A stretch of DNA of 57,423 nt. It comes from Fodinicurvata sediminis DSM 21159. GTDB taxonomy: Bacteria > Pseudomonadota > Alphaproteobacteria > Kiloniellales > DSM-21159. Positions 40,572 to 48,074 of this stretch are shown here, in pieces (position 1 is the stretch's first letter; each line of letters begins with the position of its first letter). A program made the translations under genes and the position numbers. The notes beneath the pieces were generated by a model that was given only the letters and a program-made list of their open reading frames with translations, was not told where the DNA came from and ran no database searches. The DNA lies in NCBI RefSeq assembly GCF_000420625.1, contig NZ_ATVH01000002.1:1-57423 (forward strand). Reading direction: 5' to 3'.

Positions 40572-40696
40572 CTGGCAGAAACCTTGGGCTGGGCTTGGGC
40601 GCTCGTCTGGCTGGTCCGTGGCAGGCAAAGCGGCTTGCGGACAATTCCTTGGACAGGGTTCCTGCCGAGGCATTTCCCGGGCAGGAGACATTGCTT

Positions 40697-40720
40697 CCCG
40701 GCCTTCCTCAGAAGGCCGGG
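40697..40720. terminator. GC-rich hairpin between the MaoC-like gene and ileS
   Basis: A perfect 10-bp stem (CCCGGCCTTC/GAAGGCCGGG) with a CTCA loop. It lacks a clear T run on the minus strand, so it may end or attenuate MaoC-gene transcripts only weakly, or protect the ileS leader. Confidence 0.35.
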
Positions 40721-40851
40721 TTCATAATTCGCAAACTGCCGGATCGCCGCACACACCGCATCATGGGCGCGGATGGTAATGATCCCGCGTTCCGGGTCAA
40801 GCGCCATGGAGCGCGGCTAACGGGGTGTCGAGACAAGAGCTGGCCAGCCCC

Positions 40852-41301
40852 TTACTCGGCGGCGGCTGTCTCCTGCGCCCGGCTGGCCACCATCAGGGTG
40901 GCTTCGCCTTCCAGCACGCTCTTGTCGTTCACCAGGCACACCGTGTTGAACACCACCCTTCGACTGGCACTGTCGATGGACTTCACCGTCACCTCCGCGG
41001 TGACCGTGTCGCCGATGCGCACCGGACGCTTGAAGCTGAGCGACTGGTCCACATAGACGGCCCCCGGGCCCGGCAGACGGGTGCCCAGCACGGCCGATAC
41101 GAACCCGGCTGTCAGCATGCCATGGGCGATCCGCCCCTTGAACATCGTGGTCTCGGCATAGTCCTGGTCCAGATGCAGCGGATTGGTGTCACCGGTGATC
41201 CCGGCATAAAGCACGATGTCCGCCTCGGTCACGGTCTTGGAAAAGCGTTCGACCATTCCGGTTTCCAGATCCTCAAGGCAATAGCCACGGCTACCCTGCA
41301 T
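40852..41301 (-). CDS. MaoC family (R)-hydratase, PhaJ-like
   Basis: 149-residue hot-dog fold hydratase. The catalytic D/H of the R-hydratase motif is in LYAGITGDTNPLHLDQDYAE (D and H of GDxNPxH), followed by FKGRIAHGMLTAGFVSAVLG, the second family signature. Single-domain members hydrate enoyl-CoA to (R)-3-hydroxyacyl-CoA, feeding polyhydroxyalkanoate synthesis (PhaJ) or other pathways. AAGGA lies before the ATG; the longer upstream frame is not family-like. A candidate PhaR site at 41366-41377 supports a link to PHA metabolism. Confidence 0.92.
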   Translation of the reverse strand: MQGSRGYCLEDLETGMVERFSKTVTEADIVLYAGITGDTNPLHLDQDYAETTMFKGRIAHGMLTAGFVSAVLGTRLPGPGAVYVDQSLSFKRPVRIGDTVTAEVTVKSIDSASRRVVFNTVCLVNDKSVLEGEATLMVASRAQETAAAE

Positions 41302-41365
41302 GCTGTCCTGTCCTTCCCCATATGTGATGAACCCACGGCACAGGCCGTCCGGTTCATTCGGTGTA

Positions 41366-41377
41366 TTGTGCAATGCA
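41366..41377 (-). promoter_or_regulatory. Candidate PhaR-type operator
   Basis: On the minus strand TGCATTGCACAA fits the pattern TGCRNYGCASMA, which I recall for the PHA regulator PhaR of Bradyrhizobium. It lies 65 bp upstream of a PhaJ-like gene. The consensus is from memory, and a 12-bp degenerate match can occur by chance. Confidence 0.3.
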
Positions 41378-41874
41378 AAAATACTATGGGACAGAGTTCT
41401 GTGCAAATCCAGGCTCAAGGTATTGAAATTTCGTGAGTTTCCGAAAGATCCCGGCACCCTGTCGATGCTGCACGCGCGAGATGGCACTCGACTCCGCGCA
41501 GGCGGCCAGCAGGACCGGGCGGTTTGGGTGCCGGGAGAGACAAACGCTACATCTGGAGCGATACTGCCGCCACGACCACAACTCCTAGCGATAAGCGGCG
41601 CACCGGCTCGGAACACCCCCTGATGGCCCTCGCCCGGACGGGGTACCACCGGAGGCGAAATCGTGACATCCGTCTGATAGCAGGTGATTTATGATTAAAA
41701 ATGAGCTACCATGATCACTTCGTTTTGCCATGCATGAAGCCATTGGAATTTGTGGTCTTCCACATGACGGTTGTCAGATATGCCAGATACGGGACAGGTG
41801 TCCCCGGGAATCTCAATTCCAGCATGGTCCCAGTACAGGAACAGCTCGTACAGGAAAATTGGCATGGCTGTATC

Positions 41875-41907
41875 ACGGCGTCCCGCATTGGGGCGCCGTT
41901 TGTTTTT
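41875..41907 (+). terminator. Rho-independent terminator in the csp leader
   Basis: A 10-bp stem (ACGGCGTCCC/GGGGCGCCGT, one G-U pair) with a GCATT loop is followed by TTGTTTTT. It ends only about 25 bp before the csp start codon, on the same strand. It therefore either ends a separate small RNA or works as a conditional attenuator in the csp leader. Confidence 0.75.
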
Positions 41908-41931
41908 CTCGCGTGGAGTCTTTAGCAAGTG

Positions 41932-42435
41932 ATGAGCGATTTTTCCGGGTCGGAAACCTCCCAGTCTCAAGTCAAGGCTGTCGTCAAGTGGTTCAACGCT
42001 ACAAAGGGCTTCGGCTTCGTCCAGCCCATGGATGGATCACCCGACGCCTTCCTTCATGTTTCGGTGCTCCAGACCATTGGACGCAATGACCTGCCGGAAG
42101 GCGCAGAGTTGATTTGCGACATTGGTCCTGGGCGCAAGGGGCTGCAGGTTTCTGCAATCACCAGCATCGAATCCCTGCCGGAAGCCCCCGTCTCGAACGG
42201 CTTTGACCAGTCCCAGGGCGCCGCCGGCCCCGAAGTTCAGGGAACAGTCAAGTTCTTCAACAGTGACAAGGGCTTTGGCTTCGTCGTACCGGATGACGGC
42301 GGCAAGGATGTCTTCGTTTCCCTGCGTGTGCTGGAACGCGCGCGCCTCAATGCCCTGGAGCCCGACCAGAGGGTGCGCATGACGACCCGTATGGGCGAGA
42401 AGGGCCCGATGGCGGAAACGGTCGAGTTGGCCTGA
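41932..42435 (+). CDS. Two-domain cold-shock protein
   Basis: 167 residues with two tandem cold-shock domains. Domain 1 spans about 14-77 (VKWFNATKGFGFVQP, RNP1 KGFGFV 25-30; RNP2 equivalent DAFLHVSVL). Domain 2 spans about 101-166 (VKFFNSDKGFGFVVP, RNP1 113-118; DVFVSLRVL). RNP2 of domain 2 has serine in place of the usual histidine (FVSLR instead of FVHxS), so nucleic-acid contacts may differ. Double CSPs are common in alphaproteobacteria and bind single-stranded RNA/DNA. A GTG immediately before the ATG is an alternative start. A terminator lies in its leader and another follows the gene. Confidence 0.95.
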   Translation: MSDFSGSETSQSQVKAVVKWFNATKGFGFVQPMDGSPDAFLHVSVLQTIGRNDLPEGAELICDIGPGRKGLQVSAITSIESLPEAPVSNGFDQSQGAAGPEVQGTVKFFNSDKGFGFVVPDDGGKDVFVSLRVLERARLNALEPDQRVRMTTRMGEKGPMAETVELA

Positions 42436-42472
42436 GAACTTTTCCTGCCGGTCTATCATCGGCAGAAACGAC

Positions 42473-42518
42473 AAACGCGGTCACGGGCTTTACAGCCCGC
42501 GGCCGCGTTTTGCTTTTT
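42473..42518 (+). terminator. Terminator of the csp gene
   Basis: A two-part stem (ACGCGG/CCGCGT and CGGGCT/AGCCCG with an internal loop) is followed by TTTTGCTTTTT, about 40 bp after the csp stop. Confidence 0.8.
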
Positions 42519-42577
42519 CACCCCCATCCACGCGCCGCGCATTGGCCAGGATTGCAGTCTCGGCAAGGCAGTCATTC

Positions 42578-42613
42578 ATACCTAGCAGGTTGATGCATTA
42601 TCCCTCTAGGTAT
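42578..42613. promoter_or_regulatory. Candidate operator of the PadR regulator
   Basis: A perfect 8-bp dyad, ATACCTAG and CTAGGTAT, with 20 bases between the arms, ends 11 bp before the padR-like start. A -10-like CATTAT (42596-42601) lies between the arms. PadR repressors usually bind such dyads in their own promoter, so autoregulation of the operon is likely. Confidence 0.55.
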
Positions 42614-42624
42614 ATGCAGGCCTC

Positions 42625-43050
42625 ATGACTGCGAACCCTGAAACCCCGGACTCTGGCCGTGAGGGCCTGGACTTCACCTGCCCTGCCTACTGGCGCGGCA
42701 CCATCAAGATGGGCCTCTCGCGCTTTTTCATCCTGCGGGTCCTGCACGATGGTCCCCTGCATGGCTACGACATCGCCCGGACCGTGGAGCGCACCACGCA
42801 CGGCTGCTGCTCTCCGACCGAAGGCGCGCTCTATCCCGCCCTGAAGGAGTTCGAGAAGGGCGGCTATGTCACCGTCATACCCCAGGTCGTCGGCGGGCGC
42901 ACCCGCAAGGTCTACAGCCTGACGGATCGTGGCCGCGAAGCGTTCCAGGTGGCGCTGGCCGCCTGGATGGAGGTGACCGAGTGCCTGCTGGACACGGAAC
43001 GCCAGCTTGGCAGCACGCCCGGCGACAGGGAAGGAGCGCGCAGGACGTGA
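42625..43050 (+). CDS. PadR family regulator with vicinal cysteines
   Basis: 141 residues. The winged helix covers about 30-105: SRFFILRVLHDGPLHGYDIARTVE, GALYPALKEFEKGGYV, and the wing GRTRKVYSLTDRGREAF. The loop before the recognition helix reads THGCCSPTEG, giving adjacent C61-C62 where most PadR proteins have no cysteines. C19 and C120 are the only other cysteines. Together with the downstream arsH this suggests direct sensing of As(III) or another thiophilic metalloid, but that is inference. It is followed by an MFS gene with a 4-nt overlap (GTGA) and preceded by a perfect dyad, so it probably represses its own operon. Confidence 0.85.
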   Translation: MTANPETPDSGREGLDFTCPAYWRGTIKMGLSRFFILRVLHDGPLHGYDIARTVERTTHGCCSPTEGALYPALKEFEKGGYVTVIPQVVGGRTRKVYSLTDRGREAFQVALAAWMEVTECLLDTERQLGSTPGDREGARRT

Positions 43051-44327
43051 CCACGGACAGTCTCTCCCTGGGCCGCCAGCGTACCGCCCGGCGCCGCTTC
43101 ATCGCCGCGCTGGGAGTCGGCCAGATCATTTCCTGGGGCACGCTCTATTACAGCTTTCCCTTGATTGCCGAGGCCATGGCCCCGGATCTGGCCGCCGACA
43201 AGCCATCGATCTACGGCGCCGCCACCCTCGGCCTGGCCGCGTCCAGCCTGGCCGCCTATCCCATCGGCACCGCCATCGATCGCGGCCACGGCCGCAGCAT
43301 CATGGCCGGCGGCTTCCTGCTGGGCGGTCTGCTGCTTCTGGCCTGGAGCCAGGTCACCGCCATCTGGCAGCTCTACCCCATCTTCCTGGGCATCGGCCTG
43401 ACCATCGCCGCCACGCTCTACGATCCCGCCTTTGCCGTGGTGGCACGCCGCTTCGGCCGCGAGGCACGACAGGGCATCACCGCGCTCACCCTCTGGGGCG
43501 GTTTTGCCAGCACCGTCTTCATCCCACTGATCCAGTTCCTGCTCGATCGAACGGACTGGCGTGAAACCCTCATCGTCCTGGGACTGGTCAACCTGGTGGT
43601 GGGCGTCGGCCTGCACCTGCGCACCATCGACCCGCGCCAGGATATGACGCCCGGCGAGGACGAAACCGAGCCGCAAGCAGATCAATCCCCGAAACAGGTA
43701 GATCAGCCACCGAAAATCGAAGGCAACACAGCCTTGCGCTGGGCCAGCCGGCGCCCGGTTTTCTGGGCGCTCCTGATCGCTTTCACACTCTATTTCGGCA
43801 GTTTCTCGGCGCTCACCTTCCATCTCTACCCCCTGCTGCTGGAGCGCGGCTTCGATGCCACCACGGTGGTCAGCGCCATCGCCATCATCGGCCCGGCCCA
43901 GGTGGCCGGCCGCGTGGTCATCTGGACCCTGGCCCGGCACAGTCCGATACGGCAGGTCGGCCTGGTTGCCACATTGGGCTTTCCACTCGCCCTGGCCCTG
44001 CTGATCCTGCTGCCGGACCACTTCGCTTTCCTGGCCCTCTTTGCGCTGATCTACGGCGCCGCCAACGGCATCATGACCATCGTGCGCGGCCTGGCCATTC
44101 CGGAAATGCTCAGCCGCCAGGCCTATGGCGCCATCAACGGCGCCATTTCGGTGCCCAGCAACGCCGCCAAGGCCCTGGCGCCCGTAGGCGCCGCCCTGCT
44201 CTGGTCGGCCAGCGGATCCTATGACTCGCTGCTGCTGGCCGCCATCGCAACAGCGCTGGTGGTGGTCGCCAGCTTCGCCACCGCTGCCTGGTACAGCGCC
44301 CGCAACACCCCCGCGCAACAGCCCTGA
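43047..44327 (+). CDS. MFS transporter in arsH operon
   Basis: 426 residues, about 12 hydrophobic segments in two halves joined by a charged linker (about 195-225, DPRQDMTPGEDETEPQ-type). Starts IISWGTLYYSFPLIAEAMAPDL and has the loop AIDRGHGRSIMAGG typical of MFS. The start is a GTG overlapping the padR stop, with GGAG nine bases upstream; the frame is open earlier but overlaps padR. MFS exporters in ars clusters include ArsJ and ArsK; I cannot tell which, or whether it is one of these. Export of arsenic compounds is inferred from its neighbours. Confidence 0.85.
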   Translation: MTTDSLSLGRQRTARRRFIAALGVGQIISWGTLYYSFPLIAEAMAPDLAADKPSIYGAATLGLAASSLAAYPIGTAIDRGHGRSIMAGGFLLGGLLLLAWSQVTAIWQLYPIFLGIGLTIAATLYDPAFAVVARRFGREARQGITALTLWGGFASTVFIPLIQFLLDRTDWRETLIVLGLVNLVVGVGLHLRTIDPRQDMTPGEDETEPQADQSPKQVDQPPKIEGNTALRWASRRPVFWALLIAFTLYFGSFSALTFHLYPLLLERGFDATTVVSAIAIIGPAQVAGRVVIWTLARHSPIRQVGLVATLGFPLALALLILLPDHFAFLALFALIYGAANGIMTIVRGLAIPEMLSRQAYGAINGAISVPSNAAKALAPVGAALLWSASGSYDSLLLAAIATALVVVASFATAAWYSARNTPAQQP

Positions 44328-44351
44328 GACCGAATCCCACGAGGACCGCCC

Positions 44352-45092
44352 ATGCCCTTTCACGACCTTCCGGCCCCCAACGCCCTGCCCAACCTGGAAG
44401 AGACCCATTTCGCCGCGCCCGATCCGGGGCAGCTCGAACCGGCCGAACGCACCACGCATCCACCGCGCATCCTGATGCTCTACGGCTCCCTGCGCGCCCG
44501 CTCCTACAGCCGTTTCCTGACCGAGGAAGCCGCGCGCATTCTCATCCGCCTGGGCGCCGAGGTCCGCATCTTCGACCCGCGCAACCTGCCCCTGCCCGAC
44601 TCGGCCGAGACGGACCACCCGGCCGTCCAGGAACTGCGCAACCTCTCCATCTGGTCCGAGGGCCAGGTCTGGTGCAGCCCCGAGCGCCACGGCAACCTCA
44701 CCGGCCTGTTGAAGACCCAGATCGACTGGCTGCCCCTGGAAAGCGGCGGTGTACGTCCCACCCAGGGCCGCACCCTGGCCGTCATGCAGGTCTGCGGCGG
44801 CTCGCAATCCTTCAACGCCGTCAACAGCCTGCGCGTCCTCGGCCGCTGGATGCGCATGATCACCATCCCCAACCAGTCCTCGGTACCCAAGGCCTGGCAG
44901 GAGTTCGACGACGCCGGCCGCATGAAGCCCTCGCCCCTCTACGACCGCGTGGTCGACGTGATGGAGGAACTGATGAAATTCACCCTGCTGACCCGCGACC
45001 GCAGCGCCTATCTCACCAGCCGCTACAGCGAGCGCCGCGCCGAAGCGGCCAAGCAGGCCTCGGAGGCGGAGAAGGTCGCCGCCCGGGTGTGA
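44352..45092 (+). CDS. arsH: Organoarsenical oxidase / NADPH-dependent FMN reductase ArsH
   Basis: 246-residue flavodoxin-like FMN protein. The ArsH signature is clear: [23 protein letters not shown] (FMN phosphate loop), [28 protein letters not shown]-type [12 protein letters not shown] and [20 protein letters not shown], then [13 protein letters not shown]. ArsH oxidises trivalent methylated or aromatic arsenicals to less toxic pentavalent forms and reduces quinones and Fe(III). The ribosome binding site is GAGGA, 7 nt before the ATG. Third gene of the PadR-MFS-ArsH unit; no arsC, arsB/acr3 or ArsR is visible nearby. Confidence 0.95.
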   Translation: MPFHDLPAPNALPNLEETHFAAPDPGQLEPAERTTHPPRILMLYGSLRARSYSRFLTEEAARILIRLGAEVRIFDPRNLPLPDSAETDHPAVQELRNLSIWSEGQVWCSPERHGNLTGLLKTQIDWLPLESGGVRPTQGRTLAVMQVCGGSQSFNAVNSLRVLGRWMRMITIPNQSSVPKAWQEFDDAGRMKPSPLYDRVVDVMEELMKFTLLTRDRSAYLTSRYSERRAEAAKQASEAEKVAARV

Positions 45093-45101
45093 ACCGTCCT
45101 G

Positions 45102-46046
45102 CTATCGCCCGCGCACCTCTTCTTCCGGCAGTTCGCCGGCCCAGACGGCACGCTGCACCATGTCGGTGACGATCGCGGTGACCGACTCGCCGGCGAAACG
45201 TGCCAGGCGGGACAGTGGCCGATCGGCGGGATAGGACAGGACCAATCGACGCCCGGGGGCGGGCTCGCTCAAGGCGGTGGCCGTCAGGCGGCCCGCCTCG
45301 ATGTCTTCGTGAATGGGCGCGCGCGGCAGGATGGTCCAACCCTTACCGTGCCGCACGAGTCTTTTCAGGGTGGCCAGGGAATCGGCCTCGACGGCAACGT
45401 CGAGCGCGATACCCGCCTCCGCCGCACAACGTTCGACGATGATCCGCAGGCCATGCTGGGGGCTGGGCAGCAACAAACGCTTGCCCGCCAATTGAGTGAA
45501 GGGAAATTTCTGCTCACTCGACAGGCCAGCCTCCGACGGACCAATCAGGAACAGCTTCTCGTGCAGCAGGGGCTGCGAGCGCAGGGACCGCGCCGACTGG
45601 GGGTCGTAAAGCACCGCCAGGTCGATCTCGCCGCGGTGCAGCCAATCGAGCAGGTGGCCGGTATAGGCGCTGACCAGGCGCAGCATGACCCTGGGATGAG
45701 CTGTCTCGAAGACCGTCACGAGCGGGACCGAGATGATATCGGCCACGGTCGGCGGCATGCCGATGGCAATCCGCCCCGTCAAAGGGGCCTCGGCCTCCGA
45801 GGTCTGCGACCTGATCTCCTCCAGCTCCGCCATCACCCGCATGGCATGGCCCAGGACGTCGCGACCCTGGTCCGTCAGCAGCATGCCGCGGCCGTGTCGG
45901 GCGAACAGGCGGACGCCCAGTTCCGCCTCCAGCATGCGGATCTGCCGGCTCAGCGCCGGTTGCGCGATGTGCATCTGGTCGGCCGCCTTGCTGAGACTGC
46001 CCAGTTCGGCCACGTGAATGAGGGTGCGAAGCTGGGACAGCTCCAT
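45102..46046 (-). CDS. LysR family transcriptional regulator
   Basis: 314 residues. The N-terminal winged HTH (MELSQLRTLIHVAELGSLSKAADQMHIAQPALSRQIRMLEAELG) is followed by a periplasmic-binding-protein-like effector domain (about 90-300). It diverges from the two-gene thiamine-diphosphate enzyme, so it very probably controls that pair. I use the ATG at 46046; a TTG at 46058 would add four residues but falls inside a likely operator dyad (46050-46070). Its stop is 10 bp from the arsH stop (convergent). Confidence 0.94.
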   Translation of the reverse strand: MELSQLRTLIHVAELGSLSKAADQMHIAQPALSRQIRMLEAELGVRLFARHGRGMLLTDQGRDVLGHAMRVMAELEEIRSQTSEAEAPLTGRIAIGMPPTVADIISVPLVTVFETAHPRVMLRLVSAYTGHLLDWLHRGEIDLAVLYDPQSARSLRSQPLLHEKLFLIGPSEAGLSSEQKFPFTQLAGKRLLLPSPQHGLRIIVERCAAEAGIALDVAVEADSLATLKRLVRHGKGWTILPRAPIHEDIEAGRLTATALSEPAPGRRLVLSYPADRPLSRLARFAGESVTAIVTDMVQRAVWAGELPEEEVRGR

Positions 46047-46049
46047 CCA

Positions 46050-46070
46050 GCTATCCAATCCTGTTATAGC
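46050..46070. promoter_or_regulatory. Candidate LysR-type binding site
   Basis: GCTAT, eleven bases, ATAGC: a dyad of the T-N11-A type used by LysR regulators, in the divergent gap between the lysR gene and the decarboxylase pair. A second palindrome, ATAGCTAT (46108-46115), 45 bp downstream could be the activation site near the promoter. Confidence 0.45.
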
Positions 46071-46154
46071 TGATCACGAAAATCGGTCGCGGAATTAACG
46101 AGAAAAGATAGCTATGCTGTTCCCGAATGTCGAGACGACACCGGAGCAAACACC

Positions 46155-46676
46155 GTGCAGACCACCCAGACAGAAGACTGGCCCAGCGCCGTCTATCGGA
46201 CCCTCAAGGCCGCGAAGGTACAGCAGATGGCCTATGTGCCCGATGCCGGGCACAGCACCCTGATCAACCTTCTGAACGAAGATCCTCAGGTCGCCACAAA
46301 CGTGCTGACCACCGAAGAGGAAGGCATCGCCATCTCGGCCGGGGCCTGGCTCGGCGGCCAGCGGAATGTCCTGCTGATGCAGTCGAGCGGTGTCGGCAAT
46401 TGCACCAACATGCTCTCGCTTCCGGCGATGGCGCGTTTCCCGCTGCTGATGCTGGTGACCATGCGCGGGGAATGGGCGGAGTTCAATCCCTGGCAGGTGC
46501 CCATGAGCCGTGCCACCCAGCCGACGCTGGAGGCCATGGGCCTGCGCACCCTGCGCGTCGACAAAGCCGAGGACATGGTCGAGACCGTCGAGGCCGCGGC
46601 CGCCCTCGCCTATGAAGCGGACCAGCAGGTGGCCGTGCTCATCGGCCAGCGCCTGCTCGGCAAGAAGAAGTGGTGA
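46155..46676 (+). CDS. Thiamine-diphosphate enzyme, alpha (PYR) subunit, ComD/phosphonopyruvate-decarboxylase-like
   Basis: 173 residues, only the N-terminal pyrimidine-binding domain of a ThDP decarboxylase. It has the catalytic glutamate region LTTEEEGIAISAGAWLGG and LMQSSGVGNCTNMLSLP, typical of the alpha subunit of sulfopyruvate decarboxylase (ComD) and the N-half of phosphonopyruvate decarboxylase. It starts at a GTG with GGAG 8 nt upstream. The next gene supplies the matching PP domain. No PEP mutase or sulfolactate genes are in the window, so the substrate is open; a 3-carbon 2-oxo acid with a sulfonate or phosphonate group is the best guess. Confidence 0.85.
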   Translation: MQTTQTEDWPSAVYRTLKAAKVQQMAYVPDAGHSTLINLLNEDPQVATNVLTTEEEGIAISAGAWLGGQRNVLLMQSSGVGNCTNMLSLPAMARFPLLMLVTMRGEWAEFNPWQVPMSRATQPTLEAMGLRTLRVDKAEDMVETVEAAAALAYEADQQVAVLIGQRLLGKKKW

Positions 46677-46681
46677 CAGCC

Positions 46682-47287
46682 ATGACAGAGACCTTATCCA
46701 GCACACCAGCCACACTTGATCGTCGCGAGGCGATTGGCGCCCTGCTGCGCGCGCGGGAGAACACGCTCGTGGTCACCGGCCTTGGATCGCCAAGCTATGA
46801 TGTCCACGCGCTCGGCGACCGCGACGACAACTACTACCTCTGGGGCGCCATGGGCAGCGCGGCCCTGGTCGGCCTCGGCCTTGCCCAGGCACAGCCCGAG
46901 AAGCGCGTTCTCGTGGTGACCGGCGACGGCGAGCAGCTGATGGCCTTCGGCAGCCTGGCCACCATCGCCGTCGCCCGGCCCAGGAACCTCGCCATCGCCG
47001 TGATCGACAACCACCACTACGGCGAAACCGGGATGCAGATGAGCCACACCGGACACGGCATCGACCTTGCCAAGGTCGCGGCAGCCTCCGGCTTTGCCGA
47101 GGCGCGCACGCTGCACAGTCTGGAAGAGGTGGAACAGGCCGGAGAGACTCTGAAGACCCCAGCCGAAGGCCCGCGCCTCTATGTCCTCAAGGTCACGGCC
47201 GAAAACCACCCCCGCTCCCTGCCCTCACGCGATGCCGTTTTCATCAAGAACAGGTTCCGAGCCCACCTGGGGTTTGCGGCGGAATAA
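46682..47287 (+). CDS. Thiamine-diphosphate enzyme, beta (PP) subunit, ComE-like
   Basis: 201 residues from the ATG; GTG codons at 46670 and 46673 are also possible. The thiamine-diphosphate motif GDG...N is present: VVTGDGEQLMAFGS, about 25 residues, then VIDNHHYGETGMQ. WGAMGSAALVGLGLAQAQ before it is typical of sulfopyruvate/phosphonopyruvate decarboxylase beta halves. Together with the preceding gene it should form an alpha/beta decarboxylase in the cytoplasm. The two genes are translationally coupled. Confidence 0.87.
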   Translation: MTETLSSTPATLDRREAIGALLRARENTLVVTGLGSPSYDVHALGDRDDNYYLWGAMGSAALVGLGLAQAQPEKRVLVVTGDGEQLMAFGSLATIAVARPRNLAIAVIDNHHYGETGMQMSHTGHGIDLAKVAAASGFAEARTLHSLEEVEQAGETLKTPAEGPRLYVLKVTAENHPRSLPSRDAVFIKNRFRAHLGFAAE

Positions 47288-47393
47288 GTCTCCCGAAGCT
47301 TCCGATCAGCCTTCGAGACGCAGGCTATCTTCGCCCGACTCAGAGCGCAACGGACCTCTGGCGCCTGTTGCCATTTTTCGGGACACTGGACGG

Positions 47394-47843
47394 ATGGACC
47401 GCATCCGCCCGGCCAACCTCAGCGATCTCGCCGCCATAGAGCGGCTGGTCGAGGCCGCCTATGGCCATTACGTCGCGCGCATCGGCAAGCCACCCGGCCC
47501 GATGCTGGACGACTATGCCGCACACATCGCCGCCGGCCGCCTCCACCTGCTCTTCCAGGAAAACACGCTGTTCGGGCTGGTCGTTCTTATCGAGAACGCG
47601 GACCACATGCTGCTCGACAACGTGGCCGTCCATCCTGAGGCGCAGGGCCAAGGCCTTGGCCGCCGCCTGATCGCCTTCGCCGAAGAGCACACCCGACAGG
47701 TCGGCTATGAGCGCCTGCTGCTCTACACCCACGAAGCCATGATCGAGAACCTGGCGCTCTACCAGCACCTGGGTTTCCGAGAGATCCGTCGTGTGGAGGA
47801 GAAAGGTTATCGCCGGGTCTACATGGAGAAGATGCTGGCATGA
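47394..47843 (+). CDS. GNAT family N-acetyltransferase
   Basis: 149 residues. The GNAT core is visible: IRPANLSDLAAIERLVEAAYGHYV, the acetyl-CoA-binding VHPEAQGQGLGRRLIAFAEEHTRQ and the closing LYQHLGFREIRRVEEKGYRRVYMEK. The substrate is unknown. The start is the ATG that begins the domain; the upstream frame is not family-like. It may share a transcript with the decarboxylase pair (107-bp gap) and ends before a hairpin terminator. Confidence 0.9.
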   Translation: MDRIRPANLSDLAAIERLVEAAYGHYVARIGKPPGPMLDDYAAHIAAGRLHLLFQENTLFGLVVLIENADHMLLDNVAVHPEAQGQGLGRRLIAFAEEHTRQVGYERLLLYTHEAMIENLALYQHLGFREIRRVEEKGYRRVYMEKMLA

Positions 47844-47860
47844 CGTTGCCACGGAGCCTT

Positions 47861-47897
47861 CCTTGCAAATTCAAAATCGCATTTTAAATCTGCAAGG
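47861..47897. terminator. Near-perfect hairpin between the GNAT gene and tRNA-Leu
   Basis: A 37-nt element: CCTTGCA pairs with TGCAAGG, then ATT/AAT and AAAAT/ATTTT with two single mismatches and a CGC loop. It lies between the convergent GNAT gene and tRNA-Leu, so it can serve as a bidirectional terminator. Confidence 0.6.
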
Positions 47898-47945
47898 ATG
47901 ACGCGCATCAGGCTTCAGGATATAGCCCGCGAAAACTTGAGAAAA

Positions 47946-48030
47946 TGGTGCCCCTGGAGGGATTCGAACCCCCACTCCTTTCGGAACGCGATTTTGAGTC
48001 GCGCGCGTCTACCAGTTCCGCCACAGGGGC
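47946..48030 (-). tRNA. tRNA-Leu(CAA)
   Basis: 85 nt including an encoded CCA. The acceptor stem GCCCCTG pairs with CAGGGGC, the anticodon loop is CTCAAAA with anticodon CAA (reads UUG), and a long variable arm confirms the leucine class. The T-loop GGTTCGAATCC is intact. A promoter lies about 20 bp upstream. Confidence 0.97.
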
Positions 48031-48046
48031 GTGGGAAACGGGCGGC

Positions 48047-48074
48047 AGAATACCCGAGACAGACGGCTTTGCAA
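48047..48074 (-). promoter_or_regulatory. Promoter of tRNA-Leu
   Basis: Minus strand: TTGCAA, 16 bases, TATTCT. It is 17 bp before the mature 5' end, a normal distance for a tRNA gene. Confidence 0.55.

Larger units (their letters stand above)
41302..41931. other. Long intergenic region between MaoC-like gene and csp gene
   Basis: About 630 bp without a convincing gene, holding divergent promoters. It contains a candidate PhaR box (41366-41377) near the MaoC gene and a strong plus-strand terminator (41875-41907) just before the csp start. Small frames of 55-90 codons exist on both strands (for example plus from 41730, with a CxxxxxxCxxC-type cluster; minus from about 41865), but none has a ribosome binding site or a family I recognise. 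The 41700-41870 part probably is the csp leader or an sRNA. Confidence 0.5.

Noticed and set aside
37653-40727. Very long open frame (over 1000 codons) on the plus strand opposite ileS
   Set aside because: It is antisense to a clear isoleucyl-tRNA synthetase; its sequence is low in family-like features and rich in H, R, G and Q, as expected from the complement of a GC-rich gene.
41695-41970. Small minus-strand frame in the csp leader region
   Set aside because: It runs antisense into the csp gene start and has no ribosome binding site for its likely internal starts; kept only as a remark in the intergenic entry.
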